Source of the DNA: SSF53 sp036170535
Lineage (GTDB): Bacteria; Spirochaetota; Leptospiria; Leptospirales; Leptonemataceae
NCBI GenBank assembly: GCA_036170535.1
Contig: JAVHPJ010000028.1
Location: 1 to 64,000 of the forward strand
Direction: 5' to 3'
Length of the DNA: 64,000 bases
How positions within the stretch are numbered: position 1 is the stretch's first letter; each line of letters opens with the position of its first letter. Shown piece after piece: positions 17,894 to 26,626 of this stretch. The notes under the pieces are model-generated. The model had not been told where the DNA came from, ran no database searches, and was given only the letters and a program-made list of their open reading frames with translations. A program made the translations under genes and the position numbers.

Positions 17894-19331
17894 AAATTCG
17901 CACGCGCTTACTTCTCGGTTTTTTTTTGTCGCAACGCTCGGCTTGTATTTTCTGACCGACTCGTTGCTGGAAGAAATCCGACCGCGCTATCTGGAAGCCG
18001 TTGAAGAGTCCTTGAACGACTCGGCTCACTTCATGGCGAGTCTGATTGAAACGCGTCTGGGGCCGGAGGGGGCGATAAATCCTGAAATTCTGACGGAGAC
18101 CTTTCGTCAGGCGCGCGAGCGGCGGTTCGCTGCGCGCATCTATAATGTGGAAAAGACGCAGATCTCGCTCGAAGCCTATGTGACCGATGCGCGCGGCGTA
18201 GTATTGTTCGATTCGCGCGGCCTTGCGCAGGGCCTGGATTATTCGCGCTGGCGCGACGTGGCGCTCACCTTGAAGGGCGGCTACGGGGCGCGCAGCACCC
18301 GCGGCGACCCGGCCGATCCCGCTTCCAGCGTGCTGCATGTGGCCGCGCCGATTCGCTATCAGGGACGGATCGTCGGCGTCGTGTCGGCGGCCAAACCGGT
18401 GGATAGCGTCACGCCCTTCATGGACGCCGCGCGCGCGCGGATGATTCAACTGGGCGCCGTCACAACGCTCGGCCGGGTTGGTCTGGGGTTGCTGGTTTGG
18501 CTGTGGATAACGCGCCCGCTGGAACGACTCGAACGTTATGTGCGTCGCTTGCAAAACGGCGAACGCCCGCGCCCGCTGCGTCTGGGAAAAAATGAAATCG
18601 GTCGCGTGGCGGAAGCCTTTGAGGATCTGCGCACGCAGCTTGAGGGTCGCAAATACGCGGAAGAGTACGTGCAACACCTGACGCACGAAATTAAAAGCCC
18701 GATGGCGGCGATTCGCGCGGCGGCGGAATTGCTCGAAGAGGATCCGCCGCCGGACTCGCGTCGTAAATTTCTGGAAAATATTCGCAATCAATGCCAGCGC
18801 GCGACGGAGATCGTGCAGCGTCTGCTGGAACTGGCGGCCCTGGAAAATAAGAAGTCGCTCGAAGCGCCGCGGGACATTGACTTTGTCGCACTGGTTAAGG
18901 CCGCCCTCGAATCGGTGACATCCCGCGCTGCGCAAAAACGCGTCGAACTGCGAATCGCCGCGCCGGACGCCTGCGCGCTGAGCGGCGACGCATTTCTGCT
19001 GAGTCGCGCCGTGATGAATCTGCTGGAAAACGCGCTGGATTTCAGTCCGCCGGGCGGGGCGATCGAGGCGCGCATACAGCGGAGCGAAAGCGGCGTTGAG
19101 CTGCAAATTCTCGACGAAGGTCCCGGCATACCCGACTACGCTCTGCCGCGCGCTTTTGAGCGCTTCTTTTCGCTGCCGCGGCCGGACAGCGCCGCGCGCG
19201 GCGTGGGACTGGGTCTGCCGTTCGTGCGCGAAACTGCGCTATTGCATCATGGCGAAGCGCGTCTGGAGAATCGGCCGGGCGGCGGGGCCAGTGCGCTCCT
19301 GCGGCTGGGCTTCACGCAGACTTCACAATAG
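17890..19331 (+). CDS. creC: CreC-type sensor histidine kinase with an apparent frameshift
   Basis: GTG 17890 overlaps the creB stop and encodes MKIRTRLLLGFF, a CreC-like N-terminus. A run of nine T at 17919-17927 then puts the frame out: frame zero stops at 17953-17955, while the rest (VATLGLYFLTD onward) lies in another frame. One added T restores a 480-residue protein; E. coli CreC has 474. The restored protein has TM1 near residues 9-27, a periplasmic sensor, TM2, a HAMP-like linker, HisKA with His266 in THEIKSP, and an ATPase domain with N, G1 and G2 boxes (LLENALDF, DEGPGIPD, GVGLGLPFV). The shift could be an assembly error, slippage or phase variation. An alternative start inside creB gives no family N-terminus. 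Confidence 0.82.
19311..19326 (+). promoter_or_regulatory. cre tag, candidate CreB binding site for creD
   Basis: The sequence TTCAC-GCAGAC-TTCAC at 19311-19326 matches exactly the cre tag TTCAC-N6-TTCAC described for E. coli CreB targets. It lies in the last codons of creC, 104 bases before the creD start, so it is placed to activate creD. Chance occurrence at this exact place is small. No second exact copy was noticed elsewhere in the window, though the search was by eye. Confidence 0.72.
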
Positions 19332-19430
19332 TTCCCCGCCAACTTCGCGCCCGCTTCCCATCAAACTCCCGCAGGCGCCCCCGAATAGAGCAAATCGAAT
19401 CACGGGCGAAAGGCCCGGAAAGAGGACTCT

Positions 19431-20780
19431 ATGCAATTTGCAGATACGCTACGCGGCTCCGTGCTCGCCAAAATCGCGGTCATTGGCGCCTTGACGCTCA
19501 TCATGCTGATCCCGATTGCGCGCGTGGAATCGCTCATTCACGAGCGCGCCAACCGGCAGGCCGAGGCCGTGGCTGAGATCAGCTCCAAGTGGGGCGCCGG
19601 CCAGGCGATCGTTGGGCCGGTGCTCGTCGCCCCTTATCGTTCGACGTGGCGCGATGAAAACGGCAAGACTCAGGAACGCACGGAGCATGCTGTGTTTCTG
19701 CCGGAAACTCTGCGCGTGGACGGCGATCTGGCGGCCGAGCGGCGCGCGCGCGGCATGTTTGAGACGGTGCTCTATACGGTGGATGCGAAGTTGCACGCCG
19801 AATTCGAGCCGCTGGATTTCGCCGGCATCGGCGTGAATCCGGCCAGCGTGCAGATGGATCGCGCGGTGCTGCTGTTTGGAATTACCGATGCAATCGGCAT
19901 TCGCACGATCGAAGCGCGCTGGAACAACCGGTCGCTGACGATTAACCCGGGCGCCAGCGAAGGCGGTCTTTTTTCGAGCGGCGTTCACGCCCGCGATTTG
20001 CGCCTGGCCGGCGGCGGTCGCTATGTTCTGGAAGCGGACGTCAAGCTGCAGGGCAGTTCACAGTTGAGTTTTGCGCCGCTCGGAAAGACGACCCTGGTGC
20101 GTCTGTCTTCGCCCTGGAAAGACCCCAGCTTTAACGGCGCGTTCTTGCCTTCGGAGCGCGAAGTGAGCGAGGACGGCTTCACGGCCCAATGGAACGTATC
20201 GTATTTTCAGCGCAACGCGCCCCAGAGCTGGGCCGGCGTCCAGGAAACCTATTCGAACGCGTTGCTTAATTCCGTTTTCGGCGTGAGCCTGTTTTTACCG
20301 GCGGATTCTTATCAGCAGAGCGAACGCGCCGTCAAATATTCGCTCTTGTTCATCGGGCTCACATTCCTCGCGTTCTTTCTGTTTGAAGTGTTCTTCAAGC
20401 TGGGCATTCACCCGTTTCAGTACCTGCTGGTGGGCGCCGGCATTGTGATCTTCTATGTGCTGCTGCTGGCGATCTCGGAACACGCGGGCTTCTTTGCGGC
20501 CTACGTCTGTGCGGCGCTGGCGACCACGGCGCTCATTACGGCGTACTGCATGAAAACGCTCCAGAACAAAAAGCGGGCCGGCGTTATGGCCGGACTGCTA
20601 TCGGGCCTCTATGTCTACCTGTTTGCCACCCTGGCCAGCGAAGACCTTTCATTGCTCCTGGGGGCGATCGTACTTTTTGCAGGATTGGGACTGGTGATGT
20701 TCCTGACGCGCAACATCGATTGGTACACCCTGCGTCTGGCGCGCGACGACGCAGAGCAGACCGGCGAAAAACAGGCCTGA
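19431..20780 (+). CDS. creD: CreD-family inner membrane protein
   Basis: A 449-residue protein. TM1 is at about residues 12-30, followed by a large beta-rich periplasmic domain to about residue 300. A C-terminal set of membrane helices then contains the family signature FFLFEVFFKLGIHPFQYLLVG and LAISEHAGFFAAYV. CreD is the classic Cre-regulated envelope protein, linked in other bacteria to colicin and beta-lactam phenotypes; its biochemical role is not known. AGAGGA at 19421-19426 is a good ribosome binding site. The cre tag upstream suggests its own CreB-controlled promoter besides read-through from creBC. Confidence 0.94.
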   Translation: MQFADTLRGSVLAKIAVIGALTLIMLIPIARVESLIHERANRQAEAVAEISSKWGAGQAIVGPVLVAPYRSTWRDENGKTQERTEHAVFLPETLRVDGDLAAERRARGMFETVLYTVDAKLHAEFEPLDFAGIGVNPASVQMDRAVLLFGITDAIGIRTIEARWNNRSLTINPGASEGGLFSSGVHARDLRLAGGGRYVLEADVKLQGSSQLSFAPLGKTTLVRLSSPWKDPSFNGAFLPSEREVSEDGFTAQWNVSYFQRNAPQSWAGVQETYSNALLNSVFGVSLFLPADSYQQSERAVKYSLLFIGLTFLAFFLFEVFFKLGIHPFQYLLVGAGIVIFYVLLLAISEHAGFFAAYVCAALATTALITAYCMKTLQNKKRAGVMAGLLSGLYVYLFATLASEDLSLLLGAIVLFAGLGLVMFLTRNIDWYTLRLARDDAEQTGEKQA

Positions 20781-20784
20781 GCGC

Positions 20785-20824
20785 CCGCTCCCCTGCGTGC
20801 GGCCCGCGCGGCGCCGGGGAGCGG
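20785..20824 (+). terminator. GC-rich stem-loop after creD
   Basis: Nine-base arms CCGCTCCCC (20785-20793) and GGGGAGCGG (20816-20824) pair perfectly around a 22-base loop that is itself self-complementary. It starts 4 bases after the creD stop and is followed by only TTTCG, so it lacks a true U tract. It may terminate the cre transcript or protect its 3' end before dctP. Confidence 0.5.
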
Positions 20825-20891
20825 TTTCGACGACCGACTCAGATTGCGTCTTGCCTTCCGGACGAAGCGAATCAAATTCGCCCGGCAGGCT

Positions 20892-22019
20892 ATGGATCGC
20901 AAAGCTTTTCTAAAATCCTCAGGATTGGCCGCCGCCGCTCTATTGGGCGCCAGCGGCGCTGTTCAGTGTCGCCGCACTGCCTCCGCCGGCGGCGAACTCG
21001 ACTTCAAAAAGAGTTTCCGTTGGAAGATGGTCACCACGTGGCCCAAGAATTTTCCCGGGCTGGGTACAGGCGCCAATCTACTCGCCGAAATCATTCAAAA
21101 AATGTCCGGCGGCCGTATTCGCGTGCGCGTTTATGCGGCTGGCGAACTGGTGCCCGCTTTTGAAACCTTTGATGCCGTCTCCGGAGGCACGGCGGAGCTG
21201 GGGCACGGAGCAGCTTATTATTGGAAGGGCAAAGTCGAGGCGGCGCAATTCTTCGCAGCTGTGCCCTTCGGTCTCAATGCGCAGGACACGAACGCCTGGG
21301 TGCAGTACGGCGGCGGTCAGGAGCTCTGGGACGAACTGTACAAGCCTTTTAATCTCAAGCCCTTCTTATGCGGAAATACCGGCGCCCAAATGGGCGGCTG
21401 GTTTAATCGCGAGGTGCGCTCGCTGGCGGACTTTAACGGCCTGAAAATTCGCATGCCCGGACTCGGCGGCGACGTTTTGCGGCGGGCGGGCGCAACAGTT
21501 GTGACCCTGCCCGGCGGAGAGATCTTTCAGGCGTTGCAGAGCGGCGCCATTGATGCGGCCGAGTGGGTTGGGCCGTATAACGATCTGGCGTCCGGCTTTT
21601 ACAAGGCCGCGCGCTACTACTACTGGCCGGGCTGGCAGGAGCCCGGCACGGCGATGGAATTAATCGTCAATCGTGAGGCGTACGAGTCGTTGCCGCGCGA
21701 CTTGCAGGCGATTGTGAAGTACGCTTGCGCGGCGGCGAACGACGCAGTTCTGGCCGAGTCCTCTGCGCGCAACGCGACTTCGCTGATCGAACTGGTCGAG
21801 AAACATCGCGTTCAACTGCGTCGCTTTCCGGACGAAGCGTTGAAAAAGCTGGAGGCCTACAGCCAGGAAACCGTCGCGGACATTGCAAAAAAGGATCCGC
21901 TTGCACAACGTATCTTTGATTCATACATGAAGTTTCGCAAGGGCGCATTCGAGTGGGACCGCATAGGCGAGGGCGGTTTCGCTCTGGCGCGCAGCCTGAC
22001 CACGACGGAAACGAAATGA
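20892..22019 (+). CDS. TRAP transporter substrate-binding protein (TakP-like)
   Basis: A 375-residue periplasmic binding protein of the DctP family. The signal MDRKAFLKSSGLAAAALLG resembles a Tat leader with RK in place of RR; a lipobox-like VQC is also present. Features of the TakP/2-oxoacid branch are KMVTTWPKNFPGLGTGANLLAE, the ELGHGAAYYWKGK region, and LKIRMPGLGGDVLRRAGATVVTLPGGEIFQALQSGAIDAAEWVGP, where the Arg binds the substrate carboxylate. The substrate, probably an organic acid, is not proven. It overlaps dctQ by 4 bases (ATGA). Confidence 0.88.
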   Translation: MDRKAFLKSSGLAAAALLGASGAVQCRRTASAGGELDFKKSFRWKMVTTWPKNFPGLGTGANLLAEIIQKMSGGRIRVRVYAAGELVPAFETFDAVSGGTAELGHGAAYYWKGKVEAAQFFAAVPFGLNAQDTNAWVQYGGGQELWDELYKPFNLKPFLCGNTGAQMGGWFNREVRSLADFNGLKIRMPGLGGDVLRRAGATVVTLPGGEIFQALQSGAIDAAEWVGPYNDLASGFYKAARYYYWPGWQEPGTAMELIVNREAYESLPRDLQAIVKYACAAANDAVLAESSARNATSLIELVEKHRVQLRRFPDEALKKLEAYSQETVADIAKKDPLAQRIFDSYMKFRKGAFEWDRIGEGGFALARSLTTTETK

Positions 22020-22576
22020 AGCAACGCGAATTCCTGGACCGCGCGGCGGCGCGCATTGATCGGGCGAACGAATTGATCGGGCGCTTTACGTTATGGCTGG
22101 CTTTCGCCATGGCCGGGCTTACGTTTCTCGTCGCGAGCCTGCGTTACGGCCTGAATCTGGGCTGGGTCTTTTTGCAAGAAGGCGCAGTTTATATTCACGC
22201 CGTGTTCTTCATGTTGGCGATGGGCTACGCGCTGCTTCGCGATGCGCACGTTCGGGTGGATGTTTTTTATCACGAATTTGACGCCGCGCGTCGTGCAAAA
22301 GTGAACTTGATCGGACACCTGACGCTGCTGATTCCGGTTTGCATTGCGCTTGTGTATTTCAGCGCTCCGTACGTCTGGAAATCCTGGACGCGCCTGGAAG
22401 GTTCCCAGGAGTCCGGCGGCATACCGGCGCTTTTTGTATTGAAGTCGCTGCTGTTGGTCATGCCGCTGTTGCTCGTACTGCAGGCCCTGTCCAGCGCGTG
22501 GACGAACTTTCGCCTGCTTGAAGCGAGCCGCCGGGCGCCTGCGCCGCGGCCCGATCAGCAAGATCAGTCGCGCTGA
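22016..22576 (+). CDS. dctQ: TRAP transporter small permease (DctQ)
   Basis: A 186-residue membrane protein with four predicted helices (about residues 22-42, 53-75, 95-117 and 140-165). It has the DctQ hallmark LQEGAVYIHAVFFMLAMGYALLRDAHVRVDVFYHEF, in which RDAHVRVD is conserved. The start ATG overlaps the dctP stop; the frame upstream of it is a shadow of dctP. It pairs with the DctM subunit encoded 15 bases downstream. Confidence 0.92.
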   Translation: MKQREFLDRAAARIDRANELIGRFTLWLAFAMAGLTFLVASLRYGLNLGWVFLQEGAVYIHAVFFMLAMGYALLRDAHVRVDVFYHEFDAARRAKVNLIGHLTLLIPVCIALVYFSAPYVWKSWTRLEGSQESGGIPALFVLKSLLLVMPLLLVLQALSSAWTNFRLLEASRRAPAPRPDQQDQSR

Positions 22577-22591
22577 CCCGGGAGACGCGCT

Positions 22592-23995
22592 ATGGATTAC
22601 ACGCTGATCGAAATCCTCTTTCCGATCGCACTGTTTGTATGCACGGTCGCGGTGCTGCTGAGCGGCTACCAGGTGGCGTTCAGTCTGGCCGGCGTTTCGC
22701 TGCTGTTCGCCCTGATCGGTTCGGCGTCGGGCTACTTTGACATTGAGCTGCTGGGCGCGTTTCCAGGACGGCTCTTTGGCGTCATGATGAACGACACGCT
22801 GCTGGCGATTCCGCTATTTGTCCTGATGGGCGCTGTGCTGGAACGGTCGCGCGTATCCGAGGAATTGTTGGAAACGATGGCGCTGGCCCTGGGCCGCATG
22901 CCCGGCGGGCTGGGCGTCTCAATCTGTCTGGTCGGCGCGCTGTTGGCTGCATCCACCGGCATCGTCGGCGCGACCGTGGTGGCGATGGGCATGATCGCCC
23001 TGCCCGCGATGCTCAAGCGCGGCTATAAGCCGGAGCTCGCTTGCGGAATCGTCGCGGCCTCGGGCACTCTCGGACAAATTATTCCGCCGAGCATCATCCT
23101 GATCATTCTCGGCGACCAGATTATGGCCGCCAATCAGCAGGCGCAACTGGCGCGCGGCGATTTTTCCGGCGACGCCGTAACCGTCGGGGATTTGTTCGCC
23201 GGCGCGCTGATTCCCGGGGTTATGCTCGCGCTGACGTACATGATTTACACGCTCGCGATCGCATACCTCAAGCCGCATCACGCGCCCCGCGCGAGCGAAG
23301 CGGAACGCGCGGGGCTCGCGCCCGGCGAATTGCGTCGTCGCGTAATCCGCGCACTCGTGCCGCCGCTGGCCTTGATGATCGGCGTTCTGGGTTCCATTCT
23401 GGGCGGTTTTGCCACGCCGACGGAGGCCGCTTCGGTCGGAGTGGTCGGCGCGCTAATTCTGGCCGCTCTGAAAGGCGAACTGAACCGGAAGAACCTGCAC
23501 GACATTGGCGAAAACACTCTGCGCATCAACGGCATGGTCTTCATGATTCTGATCGGCGCGAGCTTGTTCTCGTTGGTGTTTCGCGGATTTGAAGGCGACT
23601 TCATGGTTGAGGAGGCGCTGCTCGGCCTGCCCGGCGGTCGCTGGGCGGCCTTCCTGATCGTCATGCTGGTTGTTTTTGCGCTTGGTTTCTTTCTCGATTT
23701 TTTTGAGATCACATTTATCGTGATGCCGGTTGTGGGTCCCATTCTGCTCGGCATGGGCTTTGACCCCATCTGGCTCGGAGTGATGATTGCGCTTAACCTG
23801 CAAACATCGTTTCTTACGCCGCCTTTTGGATTCGCCTTGTTCTATTTGCGCGGGGTCGCGCCGGCGTCGGTGTCAACGTTGCAGATTTATCGCGGCGCCG
23901 TTCCATTCATCGCACTGCAACTGCTCGTGTTGGCTCTGGTAGGATTCTGGCCGTCGATGGCGACGTGGCTGCCGCACTACGTTTACGGACCCTGA
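22592..23995 (+). CDS. dctM: TRAP transporter large permease (DctM)
   Basis: A 467-residue integral membrane protein with about twelve helices and DctM-family segments GASTGIVGATVVAMGMIALPAMLKRGY-like (here with AAST) and GTLGQIIPPSIILIILGDQI. It carries sodium- or proton-driven transport together with the binding protein and DctQ. GGAG at 22581-22584 is the ribosome binding site. It has a longer central insert (about residues 185-265) than minimal DctM proteins. Its 3' end overlaps the convergent secreted-protein gene by 13 bases. Confidence 0.93.
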   Translation: MDYTLIEILFPIALFVCTVAVLLSGYQVAFSLAGVSLLFALIGSASGYFDIELLGAFPGRLFGVMMNDTLLAIPLFVLMGAVLERSRVSEELLETMALALGRMPGGLGVSICLVGALLAASTGIVGATVVAMGMIALPAMLKRGYKPELACGIVAASGTLGQIIPPSIILIILGDQIMAANQQAQLARGDFSGDAVTVGDLFAGALIPGVMLALTYMIYTLAIAYLKPHHAPRASEAERAGLAPGELRRRVIRALVPPLALMIGVLGSILGGFATPTEAASVGVVGALILAALKGELNRKNLHDIGENTLRINGMVFMILIGASLFSLVFRGFEGDFMVEEALLGLPGGRWAAFLIVMLVVFALGFFLDFFEITFIVMPVVGPILLGMGFDPIWLGVMIALNLQTSFLTPPFGFALFYLRGVAPASVSTLQIYRGAVPFIALQLLVLALVGFWPSMATWLPHYVYGP

Positions 23996-24690
23996 TTCGC
24001 TTCGGTCCGTCGCGCTCCGGCGCGTACAAAGCGCAAAATCGGGCCGGGTTTTTCGCCGTCGGGAAAGGCGTACAGGACAAGGGCTTCGTTTGATTCAAAA
24101 ACCAGAATTGCGCAGGCGCGCGGCGTTATCCAGCTCAAGTCGGGCGGGCCAGGCGGCGCGGGCGGGGGGGCGTCGCGCCCCGGCCGATTGTTGAAATTCG
24201 CGGGCGCGCTGCTTTTGTTCGGGCCGCTTTCAGGGGTTTTTGTTTCGCCGACTGTTGCCGCAGCGGCGGCGGAATCGGCGGCGGCCGGCGCATTCGCGGC
24301 GGAATTTTGCGCGGCCGCGTCCGCGTCCGCTCTACCGGTCGACTCGCCGGCCGGCGGGTTGGTCTCCGCCGCCCCCGGTTTTTCAGGCGTCACACCGTTT
24401 TCGGTCGGCTTGTCGCCTGGCGGCGTCTGACTCTGCGCTGTCAGACTGAAGCAGCCCCAGTATTCGTTGCGCACCTGCTGATAACTATGGAATTCGCCGC
24501 GCATTTCGCTTTGCGTTGCGCGAAACAACAGTACCGAGCCGCGTTCAATTGCGAGCTCAAGCGCGGTATCCGCGTGCACCCACCGTCCAACCGGCAGTGC
24601 GCGCGGCCAGAGCGCATCGGAAGCGAAACCCGGCGGGGCGTACAGAAACAGAACGGCGAGGAGCGGCGTCAGGATGCGCAGGCGGGTCAT
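23983..24690 (-). CDS. Secreted protein with Ala/Pro-rich linker, unknown function
   Basis: A 235-residue protein with a clear signal peptide (residues 1-23, ending GFASDA). A short N-terminal domain (WVHADTALELAIERGSVLLFR) and a short C-terminal domain (ACAILVFESNEALVLYAFPDG) flank a low-complexity linker (about residues 90-175) rich in Ala, Pro, Glu and Ser. No family was recognised. The gene starts within the last codon of the YaaR gene (ATGA at 24687-24690), so it is translationally coupled to it. Confidence 0.62.
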   Translation of the reverse strand: MTRLRILTPLLAVLFLYAPPGFASDALWPRALPVGRWVHADTALELAIERGSVLLFRATQSEMRGEFHSYQQVRNEYWGCFSLTAQSQTPPGDKPTENGVTPEKPGAAETNPPAGESTGRADADAAAQNSAANAPAAADSAAAAATVGETKTPESGPNKSSAPANFNNRPGRDAPPPAPPGPPDLSWITPRACAILVFESNEALVLYAFPDGEKPGPILRFVRAGARRTEANQGP

Positions 24691-25172
24691 TCCCGAACAT
24701 CAATTAAGGCCCCGCGGATTTCCTCTACTGTTTTCAGCATCTGGAAGGCGCTGTTCCCGGGCGCGTGAATCAAATTCGCCATCTTCTGGAGACGATCGTC
24801 GAGGAATTCCACAACGGTCAGTTCAACCGTATCGCCGGAGCGGGTCTTGCGTCGAATCTTCTTGATGCGCGTGTTGCGTTTGAGGGTTTCCCGGGCGATT
24901 GCGAAAACCAGGTCTCGATAGCGTTTCAGGTTTTCCTCGCTGGCTTTGGCCAGCAACTGACGCTCGGCCTCCGGCAGGTCGCTCCAAAGATGATTCAGAT
25001 CGCGCGCGTCGATGCGTTCGGGCGGCAGGATATCATCCAGAATCTGCTGGAACGACGTCTTATCCTGGCCGTCGCCCGCCCGCGGGGCGCCGGCGGCGCC
25101 GCGACTGGACCGGTCGGCTTCGAGGCGACGCCGGCGATAATCGGCGCCGGTGGCGATGCGGGGCGCGAACAT
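24687..25172 (-). CDS. YaaR/DUF327 family protein
   Basis: A 161-residue cytoplasmic protein, helical throughout. The C-terminal 110 residues match the DUF327/YaaR pattern: F-x-x-I-L-DD, then NLKRYRDLVFAIARETLKRNTRIKKIR, TVVEFLDDRLQKMANLI and LKTVEEIRGALIDVR. The N-terminal 40 residues are Arg/Ala/Gly-rich and probably disordered. The role of the family is not known. A CATAAT box and a 16-base palindrome lie upstream. Confidence 0.75.
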   Translation of the reverse strand: MFAPRIATGADYRRRRLEADRSSRGAAGAPRAGDGQDKTSFQQILDDILPPERIDARDLNHLWSDLPEAERQLLAKASEENLKRYRDLVFAIARETLKRNTRIKKIRRKTRSGDTVELTVVEFLDDRLQKMANLIHAPGNSAFQMLKTVEEIRGALIDVRE

Positions 25173-25210
25173 ACTTTCAGGTTCGGCCGGGTTTCCCTGA
25201 ACTTGAGCGA

Positions 25211-25236
25211 ATTATGTCGCTTTGCAGCGCTGCAAA
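25211..25236 (-). promoter_or_regulatory. Candidate promoter with palindromic operator for the YaaR gene
   Basis: Read on the minus strand, CATAAT (25216-25211) is a good -10 box about 40 bases from the YaaR start. Immediately upstream lies the perfect 16-base palindrome TTTGCAGCGCTGCAAA (25221-25236), which would cover the spacer between -10 and -35. No good -35 box is visible. The arrangement fits a repressor operator, but the regulator is unknown. Confidence 0.45.
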
Positions 25237-25312
25237 TTTCGCCGGCCAGGTCTGGCGGGAGTGTCGGAGTTCCTACAATTCGGGCGCAGGCGGCCCGCCG
25301 GCGCGGTGCGGC

Positions 25313-26482
25313 TCAAACGGGCAGAGCAAGTTCGACCAGGCGCAGCCAGTAGGCGACGCCGATTGGCAGAATCTGATCATTGAAGTCGTAGCGCGGATTG
25401 TGGAGCATGCAGGAACCCGGCCGATCGCCGGCGCCCAACCAGATATAGCAGCCGGGTCGCTGTTGCAGGAAAAAGGCGAAGTCCTCGCTGCCCATGCTCG
25501 GCGGAAGATTCGTGTGCACCCGCGTGGCGCCGACGACATCGCGGGCTGCGCGGCCGGCCAATTCTGTTTCGGCGGGCGCATTGAGTGTCGGCGGATAACG
25601 CCGCTCATAGCGCACCTCGGCGCGCGCGCCGTTCGCTTCGCACAGACCGGTCGCCAGACGACGCAATTCCCGCTCCATCCGATCCTGCGTGGCCGGACTC
25701 AATGACCGAATGCCGCCCTTGAGGGTAGCGCGCTCGGGAATGACGTTGTACGCGTCGCCGGCATGGAATTGCGTCACGCTCAACACCGCTGAATCGAGCG
25801 GGTCCATGCGGCTGACCAGTTTCTGCAGGGCGCCGACCAATTCCGCAGCGATCAGAATCGGATCCACTCCGTACTGAGGCATTGCTGCGTGCCCGCCGCG
25901 ACCGATGACATCAATTTCGAACATATCAAAAGCGGCCATCATCGGACCGGCGTGCAGGGCGATTTCGCCCTCCGCCAGGCCGGGCCAGTTATGCAGACCG
26001 TAAATGGCATCCATCGGGAAGCGATCAAAGAGCCCTGCTTCCGTCATAACGCGCGCGCCGCCTTCGTTCTCCTCCGCCGGCTGAAAAACAAAATACACCA
26101 CGCCCCGAAAGTTTCGCCGTTCGGCGAGCAAGCGCGCTGCGCCGAGCAGCATCGTCGTATGCCCGTCGTGGCCGCAGGCGTGCATGCGACCGGGGTTTTG
26201 CGAGCGGTGTGCGAAGTCGTTTTCTTCCTGAATGGGCAGGGCGTCCATATCCGCCCGCAGTCCAATCGAGGGGCCCGCGCCGTTTCGCAGTACGGCGACG
26301 ACGCCCGTTCGGCCGAACCCGGTTATTATCTCGTCCAGGCCGAATTCGGCCAGCTGTGCGGCGACAAACTGCGCAGTCTCATGTTCTTGAAATGCGGTCT
26401 CAGGATTCGCGTGCAGGCGGTGGCGCCAGTTAACCAGGCTGGGGGTCAGGGCGCGCCCGGCTGCCAGGGGCGAGGAGTTCAT
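25313..26482 (-). CDS. M20D family amidohydrolase (N-acyl amino acid/hippurate hydrolase type)
   Basis: A 389-residue metallo-hydrolase. Metal and catalytic segments are visible: GLRADMDALPIQEEN, RMHACGHDGHTTMLLGAARLL, FQPAEENEGGARVM, IYGLHNWP and the C-terminal PPSMGSEDFAFFLQQRPG with Glu-Asp. The dimerisation lid (about residues 180-295) contains GRGGHAAMPQYGVDP. Family members hydrolyse N-acyl amino acids, hippurate or indole-acetyl amino acids in the cytoplasm; substrate unknown here. A GAGG ribosome site lies 4 bases before ATG 26482. It is divergent from the GMC gene. Confidence 0.9.
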   Translation of the reverse strand: MNSSPLAAGRALTPSLVNWRHRLHANPETAFQEHETAQFVAAQLAEFGLDEIITGFGRTGVVAVLRNGAGPSIGLRADMDALPIQEENDFAHRSQNPGRMHACGHDGHTTMLLGAARLLAERRNFRGVVYFVFQPAEENEGGARVMTEAGLFDRFPMDAIYGLHNWPGLAEGEIALHAGPMMAAFDMFEIDVIGRGGHAAMPQYGVDPILIAAELVGALQKLVSRMDPLDSAVLSVTQFHAGDAYNVIPERATLKGGIRSLSPATQDRMERELRRLATGLCEANGARAEVRYERRYPPTLNAPAETELAGRAARDVVGATRVHTNLPPSMGSEDFAFFLQQRPGCYIWLGAGDRPGSCMLHNPRYDFNDQILPIGVAYWLRLVELALPV

Positions 26483-26626
26483 GCCTCAGAGCGCCGGCAA
26501 AACCGGACGCAGTCAAGCGGAATGACGCCGCTATGGCGCAGCGCCCCCTGGCCGACCGCGGGCTTTCGAAGCTGCGGACCTAATTCAGCTTGCCAGCGTG
26601 CGCTTCGTCTCTCAGTTTATGACGTC

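Noticed and set aside
17808..17918. Alternative creC start inside creB in the frame of the kinase body
   Set aside because: The encoded residues are unlike any kinase N-terminus, while GTG 17890 in the other frame matches CreC; a frameshift explains the data better.
17850..19106. 418-codon open frame on the minus strand
   Set aside because: Antisense to creC, Arg/Gln/His-rich as expected for a shadow frame.
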